32,171 nt of DNA from Sphingobacteriales bacterium UTBCD1 (GCA_002066995.1 MWTC01000020.1:1-32171); one strand, 5' to 3'; numbered from the stretch's first letter, positions 1-8,889 are shown. Program-made: numbers and translations. The notes: generated by a model from the sequence alone, not told the origin.

Positions 1-2
1 AA

Positions 3-101
3 AAAATCGAGGAAAACAGGAAAGAAGCCGATGCCGCCATCCTTGGCGCAAGCGCATTGGTTTGGGAGATCGGGAAAAATACTTCTATCGTTGCCGGATG
101 A
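3..101 (+). CDS. C-terminus of a probable ROK-family sugar kinase/regulator (partial, 5' end outside window)
   Basis: An open frame enters from the left edge and ends at the TGA at 99-101, giving about 32 residues. The stretch EADAAILGASALVWEIG resembles the conserved C-terminal helix of ROK proteins (pattern xxGxxGAaxLa), which are sugar kinases such as glucokinase or transcriptional repressors. The catalytic and zinc-binding parts lie outside the window, so function cannot be assigned. The stop codon overlaps the end of the convergent glycosidase gene by 17 bp, so the two genes meet tail to tail with no terminator between them. The family call rests on a very short match. Confidence 0.45.
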   Translation, partial: KIEENRKEADAAILGASALVWEIGKNTSIVAG

Positions 102-1080
102 CAAATACAGAAGGTACAGCTCTTTGCCCTGTTTTATCAGAAGGTTTTATCGTTTCCTTTCCATTCACCAGCATATAACTGCTGCCACCTCCATCTAAAT
201 TCAATGCTTCCCAACAACCAAGATCTTTAAGAATCTTTGCGGTTTGCTGCAGGTCGGCTCCTGCAGCATCAGGGTTTCTTCCTTCTATCAGCAAAAGGAT
301 CAGTTTACCGGTCTGTGTGTATCCGATTGACGTTCGCGGATGTTTGTCATATAAAGCCTTCCCGGCAAACATCATTTCCTCATTGTTGGAAATACTTATC
401 TCTCCGTTTTGAACTAAGACGGGCCCTCCACCTATTGCAGTGATCATTTTCCATTTCCTGATTTTTTTCCCGGGATTCTTTTTCAAATAACTTTTTATTT
501 CAGGGTTTTTCAAATAATTCCGGCTTCTCTTAATGTTTATGGGCAAACCCAAAGGCATTTCCGGAGATTCAAATGCAACAGGAAATTTCATTGCAGAATC
601 TGCAGCAGTCCAAACAATATCCGCATTTCTTTTTTTACTGATGCCGATGGCACTTCTCAATGTAAAATAATGTATGAGAGAATCTTTTCCCTTTCCTTTC
701 ACAAACTCCGTGTCATAAGCCGCCATTTTACCATCTTTCACCAGCACATTCACATTGCGATTGGTTTGGAAGGAAAAAAAGGAACAGTTGCTGACGACCA
801 GCGGTCGCCCGTTTCTTTCATAAAAACTTAACGGGGTCAGCCTACGGTTCAGTGAAGTGTCAACTGTAAATTCCAGGTTTTTATCTTTCAGATCCGCTTC
901 CACATAATATGCCCTGAATTTACCTGTATCAATTTTTTCATCGGTAAAATAAATATGAACTGATTTGGGTAACGGAATATAAAAAGAATCAATGTTCTTC
1001 CATTTTATCTGAGCATAAGAGGCCTGATAATGAAGAGTTAATAATGAATAACTGAAAATTACCGGGAAGACTCTTTTCAT
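85..1080 (-). CDS. Secreted phosphodiester glycosidase (NAGPA/DUF2233-like) family protein
   Basis: About 331 residues from the ATG at 1080. An in-frame ATG four codons upstream (1092) is possible, but the start at 1080 puts a clean signal peptide (MKRVFPVIFSYSLLTLHYQASYA) at the N-terminus. The mature protein carries the hallmarks of the phosphodiester glycosidase domain: IGGGPVLVQNGE, HPRTSIGYTQTGKLILLLIEGR and the C-terminal LNLDGGGSSYMLVNG. Family members remove N-acetylglucosamine or related groups from phosphodiesters, or act on cell-wall glycans; the substrate here is unknown. It is predicted to be periplasmic or a lipid-free secreted protein. The 3' end overlaps the convergent ROK-like gene by 17 bp. 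The family call is firm and the substrate open. Confidence 0.85.
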   Translation of the reverse strand: MKRVFPVIFSYSLLTLHYQASYAQIKWKNIDSFYIPLPKSVHIYFTDEKIDTGKFRAYYVEADLKDKNLEFTVDTSLNRRLTPLSFYERNGRPLVVSNCSFFSFQTNRNVNVLVKDGKMAAYDTEFVKGKGKDSLIHYFTLRSAIGISKKRNADIVWTAADSAMKFPVAFESPEMPLGLPINIKRSRNYLKNPEIKSYLKKNPGKKIRKWKMITAIGGGPVLVQNGEISISNNEEMMFAGKALYDKHPRTSIGYTQTGKLILLLIEGRNPDAAGADLQQTAKILKDLGCWEALNLDGGGSSYMLVNGKETIKPSDKTGQRAVPSVFVIRQR

Positions 1081-1222
1081 GCTGAAACCCATTGTTTAAT
1101 TGTTATTGGCTTGTGACTTATAGAATCCAGAACTGATGGCAGTGTTTCCTATGCGGAAGCTTAAGGACAACATGCAGGAAGCCATGCTGCCCGGATTTCA
1201 TACACAGATTGCTACTCATAGA

Positions 1223-2134
1223 TCATCTTCTCCTCTCCCACTCTCTTCTCCCGAATCCGGGAATCACATGCCGTTCGCTATGATAAGAAGAACGAACCAA
1301 TGGCCCGCTCTCTACATAATCCAATCCGAGCTGGTAACCGATCTCACGGTATTCTGCAAATTCATCGGGATGTACAAACCGGTGTACCGGTAAATGTTTT
1401 TTGGTCGGCTGAAGGTATTGTCCGATCGTAACAACATCGCATCCATTATTACTCAGGTCTGCCAAAGTTTGTTTCACTTCTTCTTTCTTTTCTCCCAGTC
1501 CAAGCATGATACCGCTTTTGGTTCTCATTCCTCCCTGCTTCAGTATCCTGATAACTTCCATGCTGCGCCAGTACTTAGCCTGAATGCGAACCTGCCTGGT
1601 CAACCGTTCTACTGTTTCAATATTATGGCTCACCACTTCAGGAGCCACATCAATGATGCGTTGAATATCTTCTTTCTTTGCTTTGAAATCAGGGATCAGT
1701 GTTTCCAGTGTCGGTTTAGGTTCTAATGCTTTTACTGCCATGATTGTTTTTTGCCAGAGAATGGAACCACCATCAGGCAATTCGTCCCTGTCCACTGATG
1801 TAATCACTGCATGTTTTACTTTCATCAGCCGGATGGCATCAGCCACCCGCTGCGGTTCTTCCCAATCCACCGGGCCGGGACGGCCTGTGGATACAGCACA
1901 AAAACCGCAACTGCGTGTGCACACATTCCCCAGTATCATGAATGTGGCAGTGCCTGCGCCCCAGCATTCGCCCATGTTTGGACAATTGCCGCTTTCGCAA
2001 ATTGTATGAAGTTTGTAATCATCAACTAACCCACGAACATGTTTGTAATTTTCTCCTATGGGAAGCTTAACTCTCAGCCAGCCGGGCTTTTTAATCCTTG
2101 CATCCTGAACGGATCCGGAGGGAATTTCATTCAT
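1223..2134 (-). CDS. lipA: Lipoyl synthase
   Basis: 303 residues, normal length for LipA. This radical SAM enzyme inserts two sulfurs into protein-bound octanoyl groups to make the lipoyl cofactor of the pyruvate and 2-oxoglutarate dehydrogenases and the glycine cleavage system. The auxiliary cluster ligands are C46, C51 and C57 ([12 protein letters not shown]); the radical SAM cluster ligands are C72, C76 and C79 (CTRSCGFC). The conserved C-terminal RSSYHSE, which supplies the serine ligand to the auxiliary cluster, is at about 281-287. The gene follows the 2152-2961 gene closely but has its own promoter: TTTG, a 19-bp spacer and TATTTTTG, ending 4 nt before the ATG and overlapping the upstream stop codon. 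This predicts a leaderless transcript. Confidence 0.97.
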   Translation of the reverse strand: MNEIPSGSVQDARIKKPGWLRVKLPIGENYKHVRGLVDDYKLHTICESGNCPNMGECWGAGTATFMILGNVCTRSCGFCAVSTGRPGPVDWEEPQRVADAIRLMKVKHAVITSVDRDELPDGGSILWQKTIMAVKALEPKPTLETLIPDFKAKKEDIQRIIDVAPEVVSHNIETVERLTRQVRIQAKYWRSMEVIRILKQGGMRTKSGIMLGLGEKKEEVKQTLADLSNNGCDVVTIGQYLQPTKKHLPVHRFVHPDEFAEYREIGYQLGLDYVESGPLVRSSYHSERHVIPGFGRREWERRR

Positions 2135-2138
2135 ATCA

Positions 2139-2169
2139 CAAAAATACCTGATTATCTTCGTCGGCCAAA
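2139..2169 (-). promoter_or_regulatory. Bacteroidota sigma-A type promoter of lipA
   Basis: Read on the minus strand: TTTG at 2169-2166 (-33 element), a 19-nt spacer, TATTTTTG at 2146-2139 (-7 element, consensus TAnnTTTG), then 4 nt to the lipA ATG at 2134. Both elements and the spacing match the Bacteroidota consensus. The promoter lies partly inside the end of the upstream coding sequence. Confidence 0.7.
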
Positions 2170-2961
2170 GTCAAGAGATATATATCCCTGCAGGAAGAGT
2201 TGTTTGTCTTTTTGAAATGCCATGATAGGAATTTTCTGAGCATAAAATTCCAGGCTCACTCCGGCTTCTATACCCGACACTACTTCATTGAAACGTCCGT
2301 AATCAAACCTTAATGCTGCTTTGATAAATGCACCCGGTTTTATTTTTATTTCACCCCATCCTTTTCCGAATCCGCCACCGCCAAGAATAGAAGGACCTAA
2401 AAACAAGGCGCTGTCTGAAGGAGTTAATTTTAAAGTAGTGTCTCTGCCGGATACCGGGTCCCTGACGTCGAGATAATAAGGCCGCAATAATCCCAGTGCA
2501 ATCCCTGCCGTATATATTGCTGAAACAGCAACGCCATTTTTATTTCCTTTCTGGCCTAAGATGTATTGCTCTCCTATTCCAAGCGTAACCGGATAAAAAT
2601 AATTGATCTTTCCATAAATGAAAGGATTGCCGAAGAAAAATCCGCCATTCGGTATCTTTTCTTCTTTCTGGTTTTTAATTTCATTGATGTCCAGCCGGAA
2701 AATTGTAGTTCTTCGCGGCGTCTTCATTTTTCCGAACTCATAAAATCCTCCAAAGCCATTGGTCCGGAGCTGGAATCCGAAAATACTTTGCCTGGAATAT
2801 ACCAGTTGCCCCTCTTCTGCCTGACGTATCAGTGCATTGATCTTCTGCCTGTGGGCTTCCTTCCTGGAAATCGGTTTACTTGTTTTTGATTGGGTGGAAT
2901 CCTGGCCTGAAACAAGGCCGGTTATCATGGTTATGATTAAAAGGAGACTTACTTTCTTCAC
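2152..2961 (-). CDS. Secreted hypothetical protein, probable outer-membrane-associated beta protein
   Basis: 269 residues from a GTG start at 2961, chosen because it yields a complete signal peptide ([20 protein letters not shown]). I do not recognise a named family. After a charged region (about 20-50), alternating hydrophobic and aromatic segments rich in glycine ([32 protein letters not shown]) run to the end, and the protein finishes with an amphipathic strand followed by three arginines (ISLDFGRRR). This pattern fits a small beta-barrel or an outer-membrane-associated protein. It lies 17 bp upstream of lipA on the same strand, but lipA has its own promoter, so a shared role is not implied. 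It is divergent from the OsmC gene. Confidence 0.7.
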   Translation of the reverse strand: MKKVSLLLIITMITGLVSGQDSTQSKTSKPISRKEAHRQKINALIRQAEEGQLVYSRQSIFGFQLRTNGFGGFYEFGKMKTPRRTTIFRLDINEIKNQKEEKIPNGGFFFGNPFIYGKINYFYPVTLGIGEQYILGQKGNKNGVAVSAIYTAGIALGLLRPYYLDVRDPVSGRDTTLKLTPSDSALFLGPSILGGGGFGKGWGEIKIKPGAFIKAALRFDYGRFNEVVSGIEAGVSLEFYAQKIPIMAFQKDKQLFLQGYISLDFGRRR

Positions 2962-3011
2962 TAGATACTGTTTGATACTGTTAGTAACGTAAATTTAGGC
3001 AAAATTTGATA

Positions 3012-3428
3012 ATGACATCATCAGTAGTTTATAACGGAGAGTTAAGAACGGTCTGCACACATTTAAAAAGCGGATCATCTTTTGAAACCGACGCACCAAC
3101 GGATAATAATGGTAAAGGAGAACGTTTTTCTCCTACCGACCTGATGGCTACTTCGCTGGCCACCTGCATGCTCACGGTCATGGGTATCAAGGCAAGGAAT
3201 ACAATGGGATTTGACCTGACGGGAATGAAAGCCGAAGTTTTAAAGATCATGAAGGCCGACCCGAGGCGTGTGGGCGGCATCGAGATCACTATCCATATTC
3301 CCGATAGCCTGAAAGACCTTGACAACAAATCAAAGACAATACTGATCAATACGGGTATGACCTGCCCTGTATTTCAGAGCATCAATCCTGCCATTGAAGT
3401 GAAAGTGGATTGGGGTGCATGGAGCTGA
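3012..3428 (+). CDS. OsmC/Ohr-family peroxiredoxin-like protein
   Basis: 138 residues from the ATG at 3012; a TTG two codons upstream is a less likely start. OsmC-type proteins reduce organic hydroperoxides with a pair of redox cysteines in the cytoplasm. Both are present: C52 in LATCMLTVMGIKA and C118 in GMTCPVFQSINP, and the usual SPTDLMATSLA stretch precedes the first. Length and organisation are typical of the OsmC/YhfA type rather than Ohr. The preceding AAAATTTG, 3 nt before the ATG, is a near match to the local TAnnTTTG pattern. It is a single gene, divergent from the secreted hypothetical gene. Confidence 0.9.
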   Translation: MTSSVVYNGELRTVCTHLKSGSSFETDAPTDNNGKGERFSPTDLMATSLATCMLTVMGIKARNTMGFDLTGMKAEVLKIMKADPRRVGGIEITIHIPDSLKDLDNKSKTILINTGMTCPVFQSINPAIEVKVDWGAWS

Positions 3429-3519
3429 ATAAAATACGTCAACCGGTGTTAAACGGCTTACCAGATGTGTTTACATTCAAACCAGGGAACAGAACAGGAT
3501 TTTTTATCATAAATGCAGA

Positions 3520-4101
3520 ATGATCATTATAAAAAATATTTGCTTTAATATAATGACTCTCGGTGCAGCATTATCAGGAATAACCTTTTCTGCTGCGTCA
3601 CAATCTGCATACGATAAAAATCTCCAACAACAACTGATACCGGAAGCAGCAACCAACGGGTATTTAGGAATGAAGTTTGACGATTTCAACCGGAGATTCA
3701 GGATTTCAAATTTCAAGTTGGAAACTAACCCGGACTGCAATTGCATTGCATTTCATTATCCGTTTACCGCCGGAAACGCTGATTCAGTTCATTATTATTT
3801 CCAGGATGATTACCGCTTTCATTTTTCTCCGTTTAAAATTATGGATAGTACCATCCGTATAGCCGGATCCCGCTTTTTCTATCACAGCAAAGGCTTTGTT
3901 GATTCAATCGCAAGGAAGCTGTACGGAAGAAATTATACGGATGCTTTGAAAAAAAAGCCGGCTTCAGATATCATTATTTTTCAGATGAAAGTGACTGATA
4001 AGAAAACCAATATGCCGCACAAGTTTGATGTCCTGGTTGATCTTAAAAAGAATTTTATTGATATAAAAGAACCTGCCTTATTGGAAAACTGGAGCTTTTA
4101 A
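3520..4101 (+). CDS. Small secreted hypothetical protein
   Basis: 193 residues. The N-terminus (MIIIKNICFNIMTLGAALSGITFSAASQS) is a plausible Sec signal peptide. An internal ATG at residue 12 could also serve as start and would still leave a hydrophobic leader. I recognise no domain. The mature part has mixed alpha/beta character, with paired aspartates and aromatic residues (PDCNCIAFHYPF, YYFQDDYRFHFSPF) and a C-terminal KFDVLVDLKKNFIDIKEPALLENW that could be the core strand of a small sandwich fold. It is predicted to be periplasmic. It stands alone between OsmC and the convergent DUF2851 gene, so neighbours give no functional clue. Confidence 0.7.
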   Translation: MIIIKNICFNIMTLGAALSGITFSAASQSAYDKNLQQQLIPEAATNGYLGMKFDDFNRRFRISNFKLETNPDCNCIAFHYPFTAGNADSVHYYFQDDYRFHFSPFKIMDSTIRIAGSRFFYHSKGFVDSIARKLYGRNYTDALKKKPASDIIIFQMKVTDKKTNMPHKFDVLVDLKKNFIDIKEPALLENWSF

Positions 4102-4196
4102 TTATTTGCCCTTTTCAATTGGCTGGAGATCGTGATATCATAATCCTGATCCTTAACTGAAGTCAGAAAGAGAAAACTGCATAACATCCTGATATT

Positions 4197-5471
4197 TCAA
4201 ACCGATTTCAGTATAGCATTCCCTACCGCACAATCCAGGCATCTTTTCTTATTGCAATATTCATTCTTTAATTCAATCAGCGCCTGTGAATCGTAAGCAT
4301 TTTTATTGCTGACATCCAGATTTTGAAAACCTTTGGTGATCCTGTTTTCTTCGGCTTTCACTCCTTCCAGCCATTTCAAGGCTCTTTCTTTATAAATATT
4401 CTCATCATGATGATCTCCGTATGCAAACAGCACCGGGCAAACAGTGTTGATGATGATATTTCCTGTCATGCTTTCTCCCGGTCTTTTCTCACGGTAAGCA
4501 GAAGTCTCATCAAACTTATAATGATAATGCCAGTAATCATTGGCAGTAACGTTAAACCAGCTTCTGATCTCCTTTACCGATCCCGCTTCTTTGATCTTTG
4601 AAAACAGGTGAGCGGAGTTATGGATCAGCATGGCCAGTTGCGCCAGGCGAATTGTTGGAAAATTCCCCGGCCGCATCCGCAAAAAATAAACCGGCTGATG
4701 AATGGGCTTCAATGAATATTTTTTTTTCAGGAATGTGTATTCTTTCTGAAGCATGACGGCATAATCATCTTTGAATTTTTTGTCCAGCAATCCCGCTTGC
4801 CCAAATAACAACGCTTCTAACTGATGAATTTGATTTTTATGTTTGGCAAGTATATTTAGGGGAATGCTTCTCGCCATTTCTTCAAAGGCATCCATATTCA
4901 CTTTCACTCCAAAATTCCTTGCCAGCAGCCACCAGAATGTTTCCTCCCAGTGATGATTGTTTTGCTGAAGGAAGGCCTCCACCTGTTTTGCTTTCCTTGT
5001 CAATCTCTCCGCCAGCAACCGTTCTTTCCACCCTTTCCACACAATGTCATGCACCGAATGGATAGAATTTTCACAGGGAATAAACCCGGAATTATTCATC
5101 AGTTCTTCATAGCGCTGCAATAAAATTTTGGAAACCTTGTCCTTCAACTCCAAAACGGGAATGGCATTATCCGAAAGATCATTTTCCCAGGCAACATGAA
5201 GGATGACATTCCTGTAATTTTCATCGTTTTCATGACGATGCCTTTTCCAGTCCGAAGTTTTCAGGTGCAATTCAATATTCCCAACCCATTTTGTAGAGCC
5301 GATTACAATGGTTGCATGCAGAAAATCGGGGCCCTGGTTATGATTCAACATCCCCGGATTGACGATCTTCAATTGCTCCTCTTCTGAGGTGTTCAAACCA
5401 GCCTTACTGAAATATTGAAACTGCCAGATATATTGTAGTAACCGTTCGGTCATGGATAAGGGCTTTATCAT
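4197..5471 (-). CDS. DUF2851 family protein
   Basis: 424 residues, the normal length for DUF2851, a family that is nearly restricted to Bacteroidota and has no assigned function. The diagnostic N-terminal block is clear: MTERLLQYIWQFQYF, then NPGMLNHNQGPDFLHATI and VGNIELHLKTSDW, which contains conserved acidic and lysine residues reminiscent of a nuclease-like core (GPDF, GNIELH, KTSDW). The C-terminal region carries cysteines (EYCNKKRCLDCAVGN) that may bind metal. The nuclease resemblance is my inference. The gene is on the minus strand upstream of nothing obviously related; it ends 95 bp from the convergent secreted hypothetical gene. Confidence 0.9.
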   Translation of the reverse strand: MIKPLSMTERLLQYIWQFQYFSKAGLNTSEEEQLKIVNPGMLNHNQGPDFLHATIVIGSTKWVGNIELHLKTSDWKRHRHENDENYRNVILHVAWENDLSDNAIPVLELKDKVSKILLQRYEELMNNSGFIPCENSIHSVHDIVWKGWKERLLAERLTRKAKQVEAFLQQNNHHWEETFWWLLARNFGVKVNMDAFEEMARSIPLNILAKHKNQIHQLEALLFGQAGLLDKKFKDDYAVMLQKEYTFLKKKYSLKPIHQPVYFLRMRPGNFPTIRLAQLAMLIHNSAHLFSKIKEAGSVKEIRSWFNVTANDYWHYHYKFDETSAYREKRPGESMTGNIIINTVCPVLFAYGDHHDENIYKERALKWLEGVKAEENRITKGFQNLDVSNKNAYDSQALIELKNEYCNKKRCLDCAVGNAILKSV

Positions 5472-5513
5472 TTATTAAGTTAATAAATTTTTCATGCTCT
5501 ATACCGGAAAATG

Positions 5514-6077
5514 TTATTCAAAGCTTTTCAATGCCCGCACCACCCTGCTCACCGGCAACCCCATCACATTGTAAAAATCTCCTGATACAGATTTGATGCC
5601 TACCACGCCGATCCATTCCTGTATGGCATAGGCTCCTGCTTTATCGTAAGGTTGGTATTTATCTACATAAAATTCAATCTGTGCTCTTGCCAGATCATGA
5701 AAATATACGTCGGTGCTGTCTGCAAAAAATAATTCATCCTCACCTTTTTTAATGACCACCCCCGTGATCACCACATGTTTGTTGCCGGACAAATCACTTA
5801 AAATACGGATGGCATCTTCCCTGTCTTGCGGCTTGCCAATGATCCGGTCATTCAATACTACTATCGTATCTGCTGCAAGCACTACCGCATCTTTTGCACA
5901 ACTTGTTTGTACTGCCTCCGCCTTATTCCTTGCTATGTGAATGGCAATTTCTTCTTTTGATAAATAACCCGGGTAGGATTCATCCGTTTCGTTCACAACA
6001 ATCTCAAACGGTATTTCGGCCCATTCCAATAATTGCTTACGCCTCGGCGACTTTGATGCCAGAATGATTTTATTCAT
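5514..6077 (-). CDS. maf: Maf family nucleotide pyrophosphatase (dTTP/UTP type)
   Basis: 187 residues from the ATG at 6077. A longer open frame continues upstream but runs into the prenyltransferase gene and is not conserved-looking. Maf proteins hydrolyse canonical and modified nucleoside triphosphates as house-cleaning enzymes. The N-terminal LASKSPRRKQLL is the family signature, followed by ADTIVVLNDRIIGKP with the catalytic acidic residue and lysine, and DKAGAYAIQEW, which is typical of the YhdE-type dTTP/UTP pyrophosphatases. The start codon overlaps the stop of the prenyltransferase gene as ATGA, so the two are probably translationally coupled. Confidence 0.93.
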   Translation of the reverse strand: MNKIILASKSPRRKQLLEWAEIPFEIVVNETDESYPGYLSKEEIAIHIARNKAEAVQTSCAKDAVVLAADTIVVLNDRIIGKPQDREDAIRILSDLSGNKHVVITGVVIKKGEDELFFADSTDVYFHDLARAQIEFYVDKYQPYDKAGAYAIQEWIGVVGIKSVSGDFYNVMGLPVSRVVRALKSFE

Positions 6078-7006
6078 AAATAGAAATAAAAAAAGATCAT
6101 GGATAAAACCCCGGTGAGCATCGCCAGCTTGATCCGGTTGCTTAATAAATGAAACCCCGGAGCCGAATTTGCCCTGAATAATTTTAATAAAATATAAACA
6201 AGCGGGATGATGATCAATGCAACGCTGTACAAAACCGGCCACCACCAGCGGAACTGCAAAACATATATTTGTATGATCACGAGAATGATGATCAAAGCAG
6301 CAAGAAGAACAGCAACATAAATTTTAACGGCATTGGCTCCCCAGGCAATGGGCATGGTTCTGCATCCGTGCTTTTCATCACCCTCACGGTCTTCCATATC
6401 CTTGACCGCTTCCCGTATCAGCGAACTGATAAATGCAAAGCCTGCATAGAGGAATGTGATCCTGAAAAATTTATGTTCCGTTGCATTCCCGCTGCCGAAG
6501 GCATGTGCCAATGGAATTTTGGAATAAAAAAGTACCAGGATGACCCATGCCGTCAGTAATGAGATCACCACATTACCGATGAGCAGCTTGCGCTTAAATG
6601 ACGCCGAGTAAAACCAAAGCAAAGCAATAGTGAATGCATTGATCAGAATGAGATACCATTTTTCTAAAAAAGGAAAAGCGAGAAAAGTAAGTATCAGCCC
6701 TGCAGCGCTCAAAATAAAATGCCAGGCAATAGCCCAGCGGCGGCTGATGATTTTCCCTATTACCATCCTGTCAGGCTTGTTCACCTCATCTATATTCAGG
6801 TCAAAATAATCATTGATGATATACCCTGCCGCCCCGATCAGCAGGGAAGCAAGAACGATCAGGATAAACTGCCGCATATCACCACCAGGAATCAGGTCCC
6901 GGAATAAAGGCTGATAAATACAAAACTGAAATAAAAATTGTGTGAGTGCAATGAAAAAAAGATTGGGTAAGCGAACCAGCTTCAAAAATGCAGCAACCCA
7001 TCTCAT
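6074..7006 (-). CDS. UbiA-superfamily prenyltransferase
   Basis: 310 residues with about nine hydrophobic membrane segments. The first Asp-rich motif is N65-D66-YF-D69-LNI-D73-EV-N76, and the second is VKDMEDREGDEKHG near residue 208; these bind the Mg-prenyl diphosphate in UbiA enzymes. Bacteroidota homologues of this type, sitting next to Maf, are usually annotated as geranylgeranylglycerol-phosphate geranylgeranyltransferase-like. The true prenyl acceptor is unknown, and a menaquinone or other lipid role cannot be excluded. The gene precedes maf with a 4-bp ATGA overlap. Confidence 0.9.
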   Translation of the reverse strand: MRWVAAFLKLVRLPNLFFIALTQFLFQFCIYQPLFRDLIPGGDMRQFILIVLASLLIGAAGYIINDYFDLNIDEVNKPDRMVIGKIISRRWAIAWHFILSAAGLILTFLAFPFLEKWYLILINAFTIALLWFYSASFKRKLLIGNVVISLLTAWVILVLFYSKIPLAHAFGSGNATEHKFFRITFLYAGFAFISSLIREAVKDMEDREGDEKHGCRTMPIAWGANAVKIYVAVLLAALIIILVIIQIYVLQFRWWWPVLYSVALIIIPLVYILLKLFRANSAPGFHLLSNRIKLAMLTGVLSMIFFYFYL

Positions 7007-7052
7007 GAATAAAAAATTTCAGGAAAGATACAGAGAGAAGATGAGAGTTAGG

Positions 7053-7577
7053 CTAACGGGAAGCAATATCCGGATGATATTCCCAATGATCATTCAGCTT
7101 CAGCACTTTTTCGATTACATCCCTTACGCAACCATAGCCGCTTTTTACAGAAGAAACATACGTGGCGGCATCTCTAATCTCATTTGCAGCATCCGCAGGG
7201 CAACAGGATAATTTTACTACTGACATGGCAGGAAGATCAGGAATATCATCACCCATATACAAAACTTCACCTGATGATAAACTGTTTTTTTCCAGGTAAT
7301 CTTCAACCAGGGATTTTTTATCCAGAACTGACATCCGGATATCACTGATGTTTAATTTTTTCAGCCGGTGAATAACCTGGTCAGAAGTACTACCTGAAAC
7401 AATCAGGATACGATAACCTTTTTTGACAGCCAGTTGCAGCGCAAACCCGTCTCTTACATTCATGGTCCTTGCCTGAATGCCGTTATCCATCAGTAATAAA
7501 GTTCCGTCGGTCAATACGCCATCCACGTCAAAAATGAACGTAGTGATCTTCTGGAATAATTCAAGAACATTGTTCAT
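7053..7577 (-). CDS. kdsC: 3-deoxy-D-manno-octulosonate 8-phosphate phosphatase, KdsC-type HAD hydrolase
   Basis: 174 residues from the ATG at 7577; a TTG two codons further upstream is less likely. KdsC removes phosphate from KDO-8-phosphate in lipopolysaccharide inner-core synthesis. HAD motif I is FIFDVDGVLTDG with nucleophile D17 and acid/base D19. Motif II is the serine of LIVSGS, and motif IV is GDDIPDLPAM. The protein lacks a cap domain, as expected for the tetrameric C0-type KdsC. The start region FxFDVDGVLTDG and the 174-residue size distinguish it from larger sugar phosphatases. It is separated by 46 bp from the prenyltransferase on the same strand, so it may be in one operon with it and maf. 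Confidence 0.9.
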   Translation of the reverse strand: MNNVLELFQKITTFIFDVDGVLTDGTLLLMDNGIQARTMNVRDGFALQLAVKKGYRILIVSGSTSDQVIHRLKKLNISDIRMSVLDKKSLVEDYLEKNSLSSGEVLYMGDDIPDLPAMSVVKLSCCPADAANEIRDAATYVSSVKSGYGCVRDVIEKVLKLNDHWEYHPDIASR

Positions 7578-7711
7578 CGGCAATAAAAATAAAAATTAAA
7601 AAATCAAAATTGAAAAGTTTAAGAGGGCCGGGCAGATCAAAATTATAAAAACCGTGAATGATAATTTGAGAAATTACCACCAGCCGGTTTGTAGCGTCAT
7701 CACTACGGAGA

Positions 7712-8047
7712 TTATTCATCGGGAACAAGCCTCTGGTCCGGAATGATGACCCCGATATTTCCTTCTCCTTCTAAAAGTATGGACTGGCAACTGAGCCTCG
7801 ACTCCGGCCTGGGATTGACCGCTACTTCCAGGAAATCTTTTTCCCTTTCGCTTTTCTCTTCTAAATGTTCCGCTCCTTTTATTACATAGGAATGGCAACT
7901 GCTGCAGGCGCACACTCCGCCGCAGTTATGATGCAAACTGATATCGTTTTCCAACGCCAGTTCAAGAAGGCTGGCGCCCGGCTCCACATCTTTCAGCACT
8001 ACGGGAGCAATGCCTTCCTGTTCAAATGTAAAAGTTACCGTGTACAT
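7712..8047 (-). CDS. [2Fe-2S] ferredoxin, adrenodoxin type
   Basis: 111 residues. It carries one [2Fe-2S] cluster for one-electron transfer. The ligands are C42, C48 and C51 (C-x5-C-x2-C within NCGGVCACSSC) and C87 (SRLSCQS), the spacing of adrenodoxin/ISC-type ferredoxins. An additional cysteine (C46) sits inside the first loop. A -7-like TAAGTTTG at 8073-8066 and an AGGAG at 8058-8054, 6 nt from the ATG, make this one of the few genes here with a recognisable Shine-Dalgarno sequence. No isc genes accompany it, so its partner cannot be told. Confidence 0.93.
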   Translation of the reverse strand: MYTVTFTFEQEGIAPVVLKDVEPGASLLELALENDISLHHNCGGVCACSSCHSYVIKGAEHLEEKSEREKDFLEVAVNPRPESRLSCQSILLEGEGNIGVIIPDQRLVPDE

Positions 8048-8053
8048 TATTTT

Positions 8054-8073
8054 CTCCTGTCATTACAAACTTA
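8054..8073 (-). promoter_or_regulatory. -7 promoter element and Shine-Dalgarno site of the ferredoxin gene
   Basis: On the minus strand TAAGTTTG (8073-8066) matches TAnnTTTG and is followed by AGGAG (8058-8054), which is 6 nt before the ATG at 8047. The predicted leader is about 14 nt. No convincing -33 TTG lies at the expected distance. Confidence 0.45.
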
Positions 8074-8112
8074 TCGGAAAAACAATTAAGTGGTTTTCCT
8101 GATTGGAAAAAA

Positions 8113-8874
8113 CTACACAAGGGATTGTATCGCTTCCGTCATGAATGCATATAACTTTTTAAGCTGTGGATGCCCCTTTAGTAAGTCCAGATGTTTTTGA
8201 ATGGTTTCTGTATCATGGCGAACGGCAGGGCCCGTTTGTGATTGCCGGGGAGATACCGTCTTTACCCTTTCTGCCGTTTCTTCTATCAGCGGGATCAACT
8301 GTTTAAAATCCAGGTTTTCTTTATTGCAATAATCTTCCACTACAGCATAAAGAAAATTGGTGAAATTGCCGGCTACCACCGCTGCAATATGCAGTTTGAT
8401 CCGGGTATCGTCATTTGCCAGCGAAACCTGCTCACCCGAAACGGAGTGTGCAAGATTTTCCAGTATCTTTTTTGTTTTTTCATCGCTGGCATCTACAAAA
8501 ATGGGGATGACGGGATTTCCCTTTCTCTCTTTTCTCAGGCTTTGCAAAGGATAAAACACACCGTAATGATGAGAAGTTTTTTTCAGAACGTCTTTGGACA
8601 CAGATGCCGCCGTGTGCACTACGATCTTTCCCGGTACATGCAAATGCCGGGCAACATCTGGAATGGCTTCATCCGAAACGGCAACGAGATATAAGTCTGC
8701 GTCTTTTTTTATCACGGACCAGTAACTGGTAGATTCCGTACCTAACTCATACGCTAATTTACTGGCAGCCGAAGCATTCCTTCCAAATATCTGTACAATG
8801 TGGTGACCTGCATTTTTAAGTTTTCGGCCGAGTACGGCAGATGCGTTTCCTGTTCCAATGATTATAATGTCCAT
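8113..8874 (-). CDS. DUF2520 Rossmann-fold oxidoreductase-like protein
   Basis: 253 residues. The N-terminal NAD(P)-binding Rossmann motif is IIIIGTGNASAVLG (residues 3-16), followed by the pattern of the pyrroline-5-carboxylate reductase/F420-dependent oxidoreductase-like family (VAVSDEAIPDVA, HTAASVS, GVFYPLQSL). The C-terminal helical part, AAVVAGNFTNFLYAVVEDYC onward, is the DUF2520 dimerisation domain. These proteins are assumed to be NAD(P)-dependent dehydrogenases of unknown substrate. It is divergent from the alpha/beta hydrolase with only 15 bp between start codons, and lies 65 bp upstream of the ferredoxin gene on the same strand. Confidence 0.88.
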   Translation of the reverse strand: MDIIIIGTGNASAVLGRKLKNAGHHIVQIFGRNASAASKLAYELGTESTSYWSVIKKDADLYLVAVSDEAIPDVARHLHVPGKIVVHTAASVSKDVLKKTSHHYGVFYPLQSLRKERKGNPVIPIFVDASDEKTKKILENLAHSVSGEQVSLANDDTRIKLHIAAVVAGNFTNFLYAVVEDYCNKENLDFKQLIPLIEETAERVKTVSPRQSQTGPAVRHDTETIQKHLDLLKGHPQLKKLYAFMTEAIQSLV

Positions 8875-8877
8875 AGC

Positions 8878-8885
8878 TATCTTTG
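8878..8885 (+). promoter_or_regulatory. -7 promoter element of the alpha/beta hydrolase gene
   Basis: TATCTTTG matches TAnnTTTG and ends 4 nt before the ATG at 8890, predicting a leaderless message. The -33 region lies in the start of the divergent DUF2520 gene and has no clear TTG. Confidence 0.5.
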
Positions 8886-8889
8886 CAAA

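Noticed and set aside
1136-1393. A plus-strand open frame over the end of lipA
   Set aside because: It is antisense to a firmly identified gene and shows no family motif.
6078-6245. A 56-codon N-terminal extension of Maf
   Set aside because: It overlaps the prenyltransferase coding region; the family starts at MNKIILASKSPRR, and the ATGA overlap marks the true start.
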